Below, piece by piece: positions 23,920-32,311 of a stretch of 64,000 bases of DNA (position 1 is the stretch's first letter; every line of letters starts with the position of its first letter). The notes under the pieces are model-generated. The model made no database searches, was not told where the DNA came from, and was given only the letters and a program-made list of their open reading frames with translations. The stretch is from MVRV01 sp964469905 (GTDB lineage: Bacteria > Desulfobacterota > Syntrophia > Syntrophales > Smithellaceae). The stretch is taken from contig CAYXZW010000002.1 of the NCBI GenBank assembly GCA_964469905.1, forward strand, positions 1 through 64,000, read 5' to 3'. The position numbers and the translations under genes are program-made.

Positions 23920-24762
23920 ATGGGAATATATCCTTTTCGTTTGGGCACAACGTCCTATATCATCCCCGCCGACATTTTACCAAATATTCACTATCTGGCC
24001 GGGAAAGTACAGGATGTGGAACTGGTGCTGTTTGATGTGGACGACGGCCCGGGCAACCTGCCTTCAGAAGAGCAGATTAACGAACTACGCAGTATCGCGG
24101 CCGATAATGACCTGACGTACACTGTCCATATGCCACTGGATTTGCGTCTGGCCGACAACGGTTCCCCGCACCACGCTTCGCTGGAGACGGCCCGCCGCAT
24201 CATTGACTGCACTCGCAAGCTTGACCCCTGGGCTTACGTTTTGCATCTGGACGGGAAATCCGTACGTAACGGCGCAGAACCTGCAATCATGCAGCGCTGG
24301 CAGGAACAGGCCATCCGATCGCTGGAGATCGTCGGCGGTTGGGCAGGCGGTGTGCAGAAACTGGCCGTTGAAAACCTGGAAGGCTACCGGCTGGATTTCC
24401 ATGAGCCGGTGCTGGAGCGGATTGCCGTCAGCCGTACAGTGGACATAGGTCATCTCTGGCTCGACGGTCATGACCCGGTGGCCTATTTACGCAACGCCCT
24501 GCCGCGCACACGCGTTATTCACATTCACGGCATCGCCGGACGAGACCACAAGTCTCTTGTGCACGTGCCGAAAGATATGTTGCGTGTCGTACTGGATGAA
24601 CTTGTCTGCGCCAACTATCGCGGTGTATTAACTGTAGAGGTATTTTCCGAGGATGATTTTGTATCCTCATGCACGGCTATAAAAACCATAATGAAAAAAC
24701 AAGGTATTGCAACCACCCATTCGGATGGCAAGACCACTTGTTACCAAGGAAAACTTATATGA
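23920..24762 (+). CDS. cbiR: Cobamide-remodelling phosphodiesterase CbiR (TIM barrel)
   Basis: The product of about 280 residues is a sugar phosphate isomerase/AP endonuclease-type TIM barrel with likely metal ligands in VHMPLDLRL, VLHLDGKS, LAVENLEGY, VDIGHLWLDG, VIHIHG and LTVEVFSE. In a cob/btu cluster this is the layout of CbiR, which cuts the nucleotide loop of imported cobamides so the lower ligand can be swapped. Gene order cobS-cbiR-cobU supports remodelling. I set the start at ATG 23920 (MGIYPFRLGTTSYI). An in-frame ATG at 23860 would add residues encoded by repeat A2, so that reading is less likely; the ribosome binding site is weak in either case. Confidence 0.8.
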   Translation: MGIYPFRLGTTSYIIPADILPNIHYLAGKVQDVELVLFDVDDGPGNLPSEEQINELRSIAADNDLTYTVHMPLDLRLADNGSPHHASLETARRIIDCTRKLDPWAYVLHLDGKSVRNGAEPAIMQRWQEQAIRSLEIVGGWAGGVQKLAVENLEGYRLDFHEPVLERIAVSRTVDIGHLWLDGHDPVAYLRNALPRTRVIHIHGIAGRDHKSLVHVPKDMLRVVLDELVCANYRGVLTVEVFSEDDFVSSCTAIKTIMKKQGIATTHSDGKTTCYQGKLI

Positions 24763-25310
24763 CTCCTGAAATACCCACAAACGGCCTGACTCTCATTTTG
24801 GGTGGCGCTCGCAGCGGAAAAAGTTCGTTTGCTGAGAAAATTGCACGTGAAGCAGAAAAATCCGTTCTTTTTATTGCCACAGCCACTGCCGGTGACCCGG
24901 AAATGACTGAACGCATCCACAATCACCAGACCTCGCGGCCAGCCCATTGGCAAACACTCGAACTGCCGCGCAACCTCGGCAGTAATCTCACCGCGCCGAT
25001 CGCCCCCGTAGTGATTGTCGATTGCATCACCCTGCTGGTCAGCAATATACTCCTTTCGCTGCCGGAAGACACCCCAGACAAAATCGTCCTGGATAAAATC
25101 AAAATCGAAATTAATGACTTGATCCACTCGCAGGCTCGACTCGGCGGTCAGTGGCTGCTCGTTTCCAATGAAGTCGGCCTGGGACTTGTTCCACCGTATC
25201 CGCTTGGTCGCATCTACCGTGATGCACTGGGCTTTGCCAATCAAGTCCTGGCCTGTGCCGCCCAGCGCGTCATTCTGATGGTCGCCGGAATTCCAATGGT
25301 AATTAAATAG
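24759..25310 (+). CDS. cobU: Adenosylcobinamide kinase / cobinamide-phosphate guanylyltransferase
   Basis: The 183-residue bifunctional enzyme phosphorylates adenosylcobinamide and adds GMP. Its P-loop GGARSGKS is at residues 13-20, and NHQTSRPAHW contains the His that becomes guanylylated (H-x-x-x-R-P-x-x-W). The ATG overlaps the cbiR stop (ATGA), showing coupling. Together with CobS, CobT and CbiR it lets the cell rebuild salvaged corrinoids; no corrin-ring genes are in the window. Confidence 0.94.
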   Translation: MTPEIPTNGLTLILGGARSGKSSFAEKIAREAEKSVLFIATATAGDPEMTERIHNHQTSRPAHWQTLELPRNLGSNLTAPIAPVVIVDCITLLVSNILLSLPEDTPDKIVLDKIKIEINDLIHSQARLGGQWLLVSNEVGLGLVPPYPLGRIYRDALGFANQVLACAAQRVILMVAGIPMVIK

Positions 25311-25400
25311 TTCCAGATTAATTCAGGTTTTAAAATTGAGCATGTCTCTTTTAAATTATTTTTATAGATTTATATTTCTGTTTCGGCTAAATAGCAAATC

Positions 25401-26246
25401 ATGAATAAATCTTGGTTTCTGGTAGATAACGCCAAAAAGTTGCAGCGAGCTGTTGAGGATTTTGAAAATTCATCTGTCTTGAGCATCGATACGGAATACG
25501 ATTCTTTCCGCTATTTTCGGGAAAAACTTTGTCTTATTCAAATTAAAGCCCAGGCGGCAACATATATTTTTGATCCGCTCAACAAGCTGGACTTATCCTT
25601 TTTAGGTAAATATCTTGCCGACAGAAAAATCGTTAAAGTTCTGCACGCAGCCGATAATGACATTCGTCTTTTAAAAAGAGATTACAACTTTGTTTTTGAG
25701 AATATTTTCGATACTCATCGCGCAGCATATCTTCTGGGCTTTCAACAGTTGTCACTGGAAAAGATGATAAACCAGTTTTTAGGGATGGAGTTGAAGAAAA
25801 ACAAAAGAATGCAGCGTTCGCGCTGGGATACCCGTCCTCTGGCTGATGAACAGTTGGAATATGGCGTCCAGGATGTAACTTATTTACCGGCACTTTACTC
25901 GGAGCAGTTAGCTCAACTGCGTAAAAAGGGTCTGGAAGAAGCGGCGCAAGACGCCTTCGCCAAAATTGCCGCCTGCAATTGGCAGGAAAAGACTATTGAT
26001 AAGCGCGGACACACAAAAATTGCGAGTTATCATTTTTTAAATCAGGAACATAAAGATATCCTCAAAAAGCTTTATGCCTGGCGTTTCCAGCGGGCCAGGG
26101 AAGAAAACCGCGCCATTTTTATGTTTTTGCCGGATAATGCCTTATCGGAACTTGCGCAAAGCGGGGATAACTGGCGGGATGTATTACCTCCCGAAAAAGT
26201 TGAATTGTATGGCGAGGAATTGGAACAAATTCTTTCCGGAACTTGA
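25401..26246 (+). CDS. rnd: RNase D-type 3'-5' exoribonuclease
   Basis: The 281-residue protein has the DEDDy exonuclease motifs SIDTEYDSF (about 29-37), HAADNDIRLL (about 83-92) and YGVQDVTYLPALY (about 150-162, with the catalytic Tyr and Asp), followed by a partial HRDC-like C-terminus. It would trim tRNA and other structured RNA 3' ends. Shorter than E. coli RNase D (about 375 residues), having at most one HRDC domain. It stands alone between cobU and a repeat. Confidence 0.9.
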   Translation: MNKSWFLVDNAKKLQRAVEDFENSSVLSIDTEYDSFRYFREKLCLIQIKAQAATYIFDPLNKLDLSFLGKYLADRKIVKVLHAADNDIRLLKRDYNFVFENIFDTHRAAYLLGFQQLSLEKMINQFLGMELKKNKRMQRSRWDTRPLADEQLEYGVQDVTYLPALYSEQLAQLRKKGLEEAAQDAFAKIAACNWQEKTIDKRGHTKIASYHFLNQEHKDILKKLYAWRFQRAREENRAIFMFLPDNALSELAQSGDNWRDVLPPEKVELYGEELEQILSGT

Positions 26247-26321
26247 AATGGAGCGATCGTACCATTTAAGATCAATAACCATCATAATTGTTCCAGTGTT
26301 AATAAATCAAGATGCACTCAT

Positions 26322-26447
26322 AACGACCTTGCAAAAAGCTTCAGAGGCAAGGCGCACAAATACCGAGGAATGAGTCGTACTTTTGCGTACGTCGCAATGA
26401 CGAGGAATGCAGTGAAACGCAGCATATGGACTTTTTACGAGGACGTT
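26322..26447. repeat. Long palindromic dispersed repeat (family D, related to A)
   Basis: Outer arms AACGACCTTGCAAAAAG (26322-26338) and CTTTTTACGAGGACGTT (26431-26447) pair at about 15 of 17 positions. The core has GGCAAGG, GAGTCGTAC, a central CGTAC..GTACG hairpin (26376-26391) and ACGCAGC, in the same order as family A repeats (GGCAAGG, GAGTCGTA, CGTAT..ATACG, ACGCTGCC). It ends three bases before the stop of the convergent MinD-like gene and could act as terminator for both neighbours. Confidence 0.75.
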
Positions 26448-26449
26448 CC

Positions 26450-27202
26450 TTATTTTAAATCCAGCACAGCCCTGCCAACCTGGGAAAAATTATTGGCAAT
26501 CCGGGAACGAGGGAAGCTCATAACCGCAATTTCCTGTTTTAATACTGATTTTCCAACGGCATCGTCCTGCAAAACATGTCCCAGATAATTAAGCGGGAAA
26601 CCTAAAAAGCGCCTGCTGATGCTATCAATATTTTTATAAATACTTAAGCCGCCTTTTTCATCAGGAACATTGTTGGCAATAATACTGAATGATTGCCGCC
26701 CGAAGACCTGATACATGACTTTGACCATAGCGTAAGCATCTGTCAGGCTGGTCAATTCCTTGTTAATCACGACAATGTTCTGGTCGGCCAATAAATTAAA
26801 TTGCAGCACCACTTCTGCAATACCGGCACCGGTATCCAGCAGTATAAAGTCATACCCTTCTATTTCCAGCAGCATGTCTTTAATAGTTTGAATTTTTTCA
26901 AACAGCAGTTGCGCCATTTCCCGGACACCGGAACTGGCGGGAATTAAATCAAAGCCACCTTTTGTTTGAATAATGACATCCCTTAAATGCATATTTCCAA
27001 AAACAACATCTTTTAAGTTGAGCTCCGGATTAATACCCAGCATTATATCAATGTTGGCCAGACCCAAATCGCAATCAGCAACCAGAACTTTCTTGCCCTG
27101 CCGGACCAGAGTAGCGGCAAGATTCGTAGTGATAAATGTTTTGCCTACCCCACCTTTACCCGAGGTCACGGAAATAATGAAAGGCTTGGATTTGGTGTTC
27201 AA
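26450..27202 (-). CDS. MinD/FlhG-family P-loop ATPase
   Basis: The 250-residue protein carries the deviant Walker A motif SGKGGVGKT near residues 14-22, the switch DCDLGLANID near 43-52 and LLDTGAGI near 120. Similarity is closest to FlhG/YlxH-type MinD relatives that set flagellar number or position; no flagellar gene is in the window, so a role in another positioning process is possible. The start is TTG at 27202 behind GGGGT. It is followed upstream by a GGDEF gene on the same strand, suggesting a shared operon. Confidence 0.85.
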   Translation of the reverse strand: MNTKSKPFIISVTSGKGGVGKTFITTNLAATLVRQGKKVLVADCDLGLANIDIMLGINPELNLKDVVFGNMHLRDVIIQTKGGFDLIPASSGVREMAQLLFEKIQTIKDMLLEIEGYDFILLDTGAGIAEVVLQFNLLADQNIVVINKELTSLTDAYAMVKVMYQVFGRQSFSIIANNVPDEKGGLSIYKNIDSISRRFLGFPLNYLGHVLQDDAVGKSVLKQEIAVMSFPRSRIANNFSQVGRAVLDLK

Positions 27203-27223
27203 TTTTTACCCCTTTGTGCTGAG

Positions 27224-28123
27224 TTATTGTCTTTTTTGTTTGAGTGGTGCTGCACCTTTATAAAGAGCATCCTTTTCGGCCGGTGTAACAAATTTATCTT
27301 CTGCTCTTTGGGCTTGTGAACCCCGGCCAGGATAAGAAACTTTATTCTTGCCGGTTTTCTTGGCATTATATAGTTCTTTGTCCACCTTGTCTAAAAATTC
27401 TTCTGCCTTGAGTGTGCAGGCAACATCAAACTCATCAATACCGATTGATGATGAAACATTCACTTCCATTTTTGCAGCCACCTGTAGAATCAAATCATGC
27501 CATCTTTGCGCAATAGAAATGCCATCGAGTAAAAAAGTGGCCGGCATAATAATGACGAATTCATCTCCACCATAACGGCAGGCAAAGTCTGTCGGCCGAA
27601 TCTTCTCGCAAATCAGACGGGAAACATTAATCAGAAATTCATCACCCTTGGCGTGGCCGAGTGTATCATTGATTGATTTAAAATTATCCAGATCAATAAA
27701 CATCAGACAGAACGGCTGACCGGTTCTTTTAGTGCGGGTAATTTCGATTTTCAGCTGATTATTGAGAAAACGTTTGTTGTAGAAACCGGTTAGTTCATCG
27801 GTTTGACTCAATGATTTTAAATGATGATTTTCTTTTTCCATCTCCAGCAGACGCCGGAGGAGATCATCTTCCGGCTTAACGGTTATGCCCTTTTTAGATT
27901 TTAAAAGTTCACTGCGTTTTGCGGCGGGTATGTCTTCAGCTAAAATAATAAATATTTCCGGCTGATCTTTTTTAGACAAGAGTTTGCCGCTTTGGGGCTT
28001 CATTTTTTTCAGTATATTTTGTAAAGGTTGGTGACTTGCTGCTCGGAGCTTAACTTCCGGTAAGGATGGCGGAGTTTTTTTTAAAGGCTTCATAATCAAA
28101 TCAGTTCCCAAAATATCAATCAC
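27224..28123 (-). CDS. GGDEF-domain diguanylate cyclase
   Basis: The product of about 299 residues has a disordered basic N-terminal part, a short coiled-coil near 85-105 (LLRRLLEMEKENHHLKSL), and a GGDEF domain (about 112-275) with an intact RYGGDEFVI active site, so it can make cyclic di-GMP. No transmembrane segment or recognised sensor domain is present. The frame starts at GTG 28123; the ATG at 28093 is an alternative, and neither has an ideally spaced ribosome binding site. It lies 21 bases ahead of the MinD/FlhG gene. Confidence 0.88.
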   Translation of the reverse strand: MIDILGTDLIMKPLKKTPPSLPEVKLRAASHQPLQNILKKMKPQSGKLLSKKDQPEIFIILAEDIPAAKRSELLKSKKGITVKPEDDLLRRLLEMEKENHHLKSLSQTDELTGFYNKRFLNNQLKIEITRTKRTGQPFCLMFIDLDNFKSINDTLGHAKGDEFLINVSRLICEKIRPTDFACRYGGDEFVIIMPATFLLDGISIAQRWHDLILQVAAKMEVNVSSSIGIDEFDVACTLKAEEFLDKVDKELYNAKKTGKNKVSYPGRGSQAQRAEDKFVTPAEKDALYKGAAPLKQKRQ

Positions 28124-28149
28124 AACTCCTGCGGATGGCCTTTAATAAA

Positions 28150-28235
28150 TGGTGCCGAAGCCGGGACTTGAACCCGGACGGGCGTGGCCCACTACCCCCT
28201 CAAGATAGCGTGTCTACCAATTCCACCACTTCGGC
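28150..28235 (-). tRNA. tRNA-Leu (GAG)
   Basis: The minus strand reads a full class II tRNA: acceptor GCCGAAG pairing with CTTCGGC, D-arm GGTGGAATTGGTAGACACGC, anticodon stem CTATC/GGTAG around loop TTGAGGG (anticodon GAG), a long variable arm, T-arm with GGTTCAAGTCC, discriminator A and encoded CCA (28150-28152). Acceptor and T stems pair completely. It is 27 bases upstream of the GGDEF gene. Confidence 0.96.
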
Positions 28236-28274
28236 TAACCATGAAGAACTAAGTCGTTATTGAACTATAACGGC

Positions 28275-28340
28275 AACATTGTAATAGTAACCGGCATAAT
28301 GGGGCTGTAACGAAATGGTATTTCGTAAAGGCCCCTAACT
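28275..28340. repeat. Dispersed repeat, family B, copy 1
   Basis: The sequence from AACATTGTAATAGTAACCGG to GGCCCCTAACT matches 43984-44068 (copy 2) over most of its length. It contains GGGGC...GGCCCC outer pairing and a perfect inner hairpin ACGAAAT-GGT-ATTTCGT. It lies between tRNA-Leu and the secG stop. Confidence 0.8.
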
Positions 28341-28421
28341 GCATCAAACTGCTTCTCAAAGCCTACCCCGGTTCTATGAGTCATTAATTCGGGGTTGTCA
28401 ATATTAAAAGAACTTTTTTTA

Positions 28422-28766
28422 CTATTTTTTTACCGGTACTACCGGAGCTGCTGCCGGAGTTGCAGTATTCGGGGCCGGAACCGCGGGCACGGCCTGCCTG
28501 GCGACCGGCGCCGGCGAACTCTCAAAAAGTGACGACCCTTTGCGCGATACCGCATAGGTAAGGAAAAGGGAAGTAAGCATAAAAACTATTGCTACCGTTG
28601 CCGTCATCTTGCCTAGAAAAGTACCGGCACCGGAGGAACCAAAAACGGTCTGACTGGACCCTCCGAAAGCAGCACCCATATTTGCGCCTTTTCCTGCCTG
28701 CAGCAGGACAACCAAAACCATAATTACACAGGCCACCACATGGATAATTGTCAACAAAGTATACAT
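28422..28766 (-). CDS. secG: Preprotein translocase subunit SecG
   Basis: The 114-residue protein has two hydrophobic helices (about 3-23 and 53-73) separated by the SecG hallmark LLQAGKGANMGAAFGGSSQTVFG, and a Pro/Ala-rich C-terminal tail ending VPVKK. It assists SecYEG in protein export. GAGGG precedes its ATG. It is the last gene of a gap-tpiA-secG operon, an arrangement common in bacteria. Confidence 0.95.
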   Translation of the reverse strand: MYTLLTIIHVVACVIMVLVVLLQAGKGANMGAAFGGSSQTVFGSSGAGTFLGKMTATVAIVFMLTSLFLTYAVSRKGSSLFESSPAPVARQAVPAVPAPNTATPAAAPVVPVKK

Positions 28767-28778
28767 AATAAAACCCTC

Positions 28779-29534
28779 TTAATGAAAATTAATTATTGCT
28801 AAAAAAGAAGCCAAATCCAGGCTGGCCGAGCCAACTAACACGCCGTTTACTTCCTGTTCGGCCATCAATGAACCGATATTGGCCGAAGTAACGCTGCCGC
28901 CATAAATTATCGATACAACAGCAGCTTCTTTTTCCCCGTACATTTCACTCAATAAATTGCGGATAAAAAGATGAGCTTCCTGAACTTGCCCGGGTGTTGC
29001 CGTTCGTCCCGTACCAATTGCCCAAACCGGTTCGTAAGCTATGGCAATTTTTTTTATATCACTGGCCGCAACTTTATTCAATCCTTCTTTTACTTGTCTG
29101 GTAAGGACAGAAAATTCAGCCCCGGAGTTTCTTTCTTCCAACGTTTCGCCTATGCAAAAAATCGGCATTAACCCACAATTTAGTGCCGCCGTTGTTTTGG
29201 CATTGATTAAAGCATTATCTTCTCCAAAAAGCTGCCGGCGTTCCGAGTGACCGACTATACAGTAGCGGCAACCGGCGTCAACAATCATTTTACCGGAAAT
29301 CTCGCCTGTAAAAGCGCCGGAAGAAGCCGGGTGAATGTTTTGCGCGGCAAGATTTATCGTAGAATCCTGGAATTCTGCGGCCAATGCCCCAATGCAGGTA
29401 AAGGGCGGAGCAATCACTACAGCCGCTGCAACAGGTTTTTTTAAAAGTGCATCTTTTAAGCCGTGGGCAAATTCAATGGCCTGTCCGATGGTTTTGTTCA
29501 TTTTCCAGTTGGCAGCAATAATGGTACCGGCCAT
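28779..29534 (-). CDS. tpiA: Triosephosphate isomerase
   Basis: The 251-residue glycolytic enzyme shows AANWKMN near residue 7 (catalytic Lys), GHSERR near 95-100 (catalytic His) and AYEPVWAIGTG near 165 (catalytic Glu and flexible loop), and GGSVTSAN at the phosphate site. Length is normal. The start follows AAGGAT and lies two bases after the gap stop codon. Confidence 0.97.
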   Translation of the reverse strand: MAGTIIAANWKMNKTIGQAIEFAHGLKDALLKKPVAAAVVIAPPFTCIGALAAEFQDSTINLAAQNIHPASSGAFTGEISGKMIVDAGCRYCIVGHSERRQLFGEDNALINAKTTAALNCGLMPIFCIGETLEERNSGAEFSVLTRQVKEGLNKVAASDIKKIAIAYEPVWAIGTGRTATPGQVQEAHLFIRNLLSEMYGEKEAAVVSIIYGGSVTSANIGSLMAEQEVNGVLVGSASLDLASFLAIINFH

Positions 29535-29536
29535 TT

Positions 29537-30541
29537 TTATCCTTTGCTTGCTATATAAACGGCCAAATCCCGCAACCTACAGGCATAGCCGCTCTCATTG
29601 TCATACCAGGAGAATACTTTCACGAACTTACCGCCTACTACCTGAGTCAACAGTGAATCCACTATCGAAGAATAAGAACTGCTGGTAAAATCAATGGAAA
29701 CAAGCTCTTCATCGCTATAAGCCATAATGCCTTTCAGCTCATTATCGGCAGCTTCCTTAAAGGCACTATTGATTTCAGCAACCGTCACGGTCTTTGCGAC
29801 TTCAACAGCCAGATCAACAAGTGAAACATTTGGTGTCGGTACGCGCAGGGCGATACCATCGAGTTTTCCTTTAAGGGCGGGAATTACATCGCCGATGGCG
29901 CTGGCCGCTCCGGTGGAAGTGGGAACAATATTCATGGCCGCCGCCCGCCCCCGCCGCAAATCTTTGTGGGAGCCGTCCAATAAGCGTTGATCCATCGTAT
30001 ATGAATGAATCGTTGTCATCAACCCTTGAACTATACCAAATTTATCCTGGAGGACTTTAACCACCGGTCCCAAGCAATTTGTTGTGCAAGAGGCGTTGGA
30101 AATAACATGGTGTTTGGCCGGATCATAAGTCTCTTCGTTGACGCCCATAACAAAGGTACCATCAACACCTTTTCCGGGAACCGCCAAAATAACTTTTTTA
30201 GCACCGGCTGCAATATGGGCATTAAGCTCCGTACCCTTGCGGAATTTTCCGGTGGACTCAATAACAATATCGACTGCCAATGCCTTCCAGGGCAAATCGG
30301 CCAGATTAGCAACTTGGGTTATGACAATTTTTTTACCGTTAACAATTAAATTGTCTTTATCAACACTGACATCAGCATTAATTTTGCCATGCACGGAATC
30401 ATATTTCAGCAGATGGGCCAGCGTTTCGGCCTTTGCCCGCGAATTGATGGCGACTATTTCAATATTTTGATAATCAAGGCAGGCACGAATCATGTAACGG
30501 CCTACGCGACCAAAACCGTTAATTGCAATTTTTATGGACAT
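29537..30541 (-). CDS. gap: Glyceraldehyde-3-phosphate dehydrogenase
   Basis: The 334-residue enzyme has the NAD-binding start KIAINGFGRVGRYMIRA, the active-site SNASCTTNCLGP with the catalytic cysteine near residue 152, and the C-terminal WYDNESGYACRL. GCTGGAGG precedes its ATG. It leads the gap-tpiA-secG unit. No phosphoglycerate kinase gene follows, unlike in many genomes. Confidence 0.97.
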   Translation of the reverse strand: MSIKIAINGFGRVGRYMIRACLDYQNIEIVAINSRAKAETLAHLLKYDSVHGKINADVSVDKDNLIVNGKKIVITQVANLADLPWKALAVDIVIESTGKFRKGTELNAHIAAGAKKVILAVPGKGVDGTFVMGVNEETYDPAKHHVISNASCTTNCLGPVVKVLQDKFGIVQGLMTTIHSYTMDQRLLDGSHKDLRRGRAAAMNIVPTSTGAASAIGDVIPALKGKLDGIALRVPTPNVSLVDLAVEVAKTVTVAEINSAFKEAADNELKGIMAYSDEELVSIDFTSSSYSSIVDSLLTQVVGGKFVKVFSWYDNESGYACRLRDLAVYIASKG

Positions 30542-30658
30542 TTTCCAACCTCCAGCTTACTTATGAACAAACAAGCCTAATCACTTTAAAAATCGCGGCA
30601 TCATAGCCAAACCTATCCCGCCCGTCAATGTTTTTCTTTGCAGGTTTTTCTTTTTAGA

Positions 30659-31315
30659 TTAGCGGCTGATGGTAACACTCACTCGATCGCAGTATTTTAG
30701 AACAGGACACTGGCTGCACAGAGGAGAAACCGGTTTACAGGTTTTCCGACCGAAGGCAACCATGATAGTATTATAGGTAATCCAATGGCGGCGGGGCAAT
30801 TTTTCGCGCAAAGCATATTCAGTCTTTTCCGGGGTTTTTGTTTTTACATAACCCATACGGTTGGAAATCCGGTGCACGTGTATATCCACACAAATGGCAT
30901 CTTTTCCAAAAGCCAGAGCAATAACCAGATTCGCCGTTTTACGACCCACCCCCTTGATGCTGAGCAGATCGTCCAGTTTATCCGGAACCTGAGAGGAATA
31001 CCTTTTGATCAACTCCCGGCAGACATGATGAATTGTCCGTGCCTTGACGCGATAGAAGCCCACCGGATAAATTGTCTTGGCAATTTTTGTAAGTGGTATT
31101 TGCAGCATTTCCTGCGGGGTTGCGGCTAAGTGAAAAAGGTCTTCCGTGGCCACTGCCGTCACTTCATCTTTCGTGCGCAAACTTAACAAAGTGGAAATTA
31201 AAATAACAAATGGATCCCGCTGGTCTGCTGCCAGGTGAGAAACAATGGGCATTGTCCCCACTGCCAACTCTTTTTTCAAAATTCTTATGATATCATTGAT
31301 CTGCGAATCTTGCAT
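30659..31315 (-). CDS. nth: Endonuclease III (DNA glycosylase/AP lyase)
   Basis: The 218-residue base-excision repair enzyme has the helix-hairpin-helix LLSIKGVGRKTANLV near residues 112-126 with the catalytic Lys, the catalytic Asp in CVDIHVHR near 140, and the [4Fe-4S] cluster pattern C-x6-C-x2-C-x5-C (CKPVSPLCSQCPVLKYC) near the C-terminus. It removes oxidised pyrimidines. It stands between gap and repeat A3. Confidence 0.95.
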   Translation of the reverse strand: MQDSQINDIIRILKKELAVGTMPIVSHLAADQRDPFVILISTLLSLRTKDEVTAVATEDLFHLAATPQEMLQIPLTKIAKTIYPVGFYRVKARTIHHVCRELIKRYSSQVPDKLDDLLSIKGVGRKTANLVIALAFGKDAICVDIHVHRISNRMGYVKTKTPEKTEYALREKLPRRHWITYNTIMVAFGRKTCKPVSPLCSQCPVLKYCDRVSVTISR

Positions 31316-31355
31316 AAATCGATATTTTCCACCGATATATCAAGTTGCATTCACA

Positions 31356-31441
31356 GGATAACGCGGCGGCAAGGAGGAGGCTCCGCAGGCGTATTTAAGA
31401 ATACGTTGAGGAAGCCGACGACGCAGCCAACAAAGTTAGCC
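31356..31441 (+). repeat. Dispersed structured repeat, family A, copy 3
   Basis: This 86-base core runs from GGATAACGCGGCGGCAAGG to AACAAAGTTAGCC and is close to copy 1. Its central hairpin is CGTATT-TAAG-AATACG (31390-31405). Flanking arms ATATCA..TGCATTC (31337-31352) and GAATGCA..TGATAT (31445-31460) are inverted repeats unique to this copy. Neighbouring genes are on the minus strand, so this copy is antisense to them, unlike copies 1 and 2. Its right arm touches the fdhE stop codon. Confidence 0.85.
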
Positions 31442-31459
31442 GCAGAATGCAGCATGATA

Positions 31460-32311
31460 TCAATTGTAGCCCTCTTCATATGCCAGCATATCCAGGTGCA
31501 GAGTGGCGATATCTTCAACATCAAGATTTGTTTCATCGGCCGACTTGGAGAGCTCAACTGTTTTAATATAGCGGCGGCACTTATTGCAGACGTCAACATG
31601 GTACCGCTCTTCCCCTTCCACCGCAAAATAGGCTAAAGAATGCTGTTCTTCGTTTCCGCAGAAGGGGCACTTAATTCGCCGGAAATTCCATTTATAGCCA
31701 CACTGATGACAAAACAGATAGCGTTTCCCGTCTTCCTCTCCTCGAATCTCACCGATTTTCGGCTCCTTGCCGCAAATGGGGCAGTAGCCTTCCGTCCATT
31801 CGAATTTGGCAATACTTTGCGCATATTTATCGGCAATGTATTCCAACTCCGGCCTTAAACTCTCCTCAACAAATAAATCGACCAGATCCAGATTGTCTTC
31901 GGTTTCCTCAGTGTTTTTCTTGCTTTCCACGACAAGCTCATCATCTACATGCTCAAATGATGCCTTGATCATTTTTTCCCAATCAAATTGATTGTTTCTA
32001 ATGATCTCCACAATATTTTTTGCATCCTCGGGCATTTTTCTTTCCGCGATTGCAATCAGGGAATTAAAATATTCCCGTGGACGAGTTAAGTCAAAATTCC
32101 CCCCTGTGAAATCGATTAAGGGTAGTCCCCCTTTCATTTTCTGGGCAATGATATTTTCATCAACCGAAAAAATGGAGTCTTTCATATTGTTGCGGTATTC
32201 TTCCCGCACAATTAGAATCTCCCCCAAAATATCAAGAATTTCATTGTAATGAGGATTTGCTATTTTGTAATCCTCAATCGTTTGTAAAGATTTTCGTAAT
32301 GTTGAAACCAT
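31460..32311 (-). CDS. fdhE: Formate dehydrogenase accessory protein FdhE
   Basis: The 283-residue protein has four CxxC pairs in its C-terminal half (CPIC near 184, CHQC near 209, CPFC near 225, CNKC near 250), the iron-binding rubredoxin-like domains of FdhE, and a helical N-terminal domain. FdhE is needed for maturation of periplasmic Mo/W formate dehydrogenases. No formate dehydrogenase gene is in the window. Many such dehydrogenases use selenocysteine, which is consistent with, but does not prove, a selenocysteine system in this organism. Confidence 0.88.
   Translation of the reverse strand: MVSTLRKSLQTIEDYKIANPHYNEILDILGEILIVREEYRNNMKDSIFSVDENIIAQKMKGGLPLIDFTGGNFDLTRPREYFNSLIAIAERKMPEDAKNIVEIIRNNQFDWEKMIKASFEHVDDELVVESKKNTEETEDNLDLVDLFVEESLRPELEYIADKYAQSIAKFEWTEGYCPICGKEPKIGEIRGEEDGKRYLFCHQCGYKWNFRRIKCPFCGNEEQHSLAYFAVEGEERYHVDVCNKCRRYIKTVELSKSADETNLDVEDIATLHLDMLAYEEGYN

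Noticed and set aside
26340..26588. Small plus-strand open frames overlapping the convergent MinD-like gene
   Set aside because: They run through the family D palindrome and antisense to a clear ATPase gene, without ribosome binding sites.
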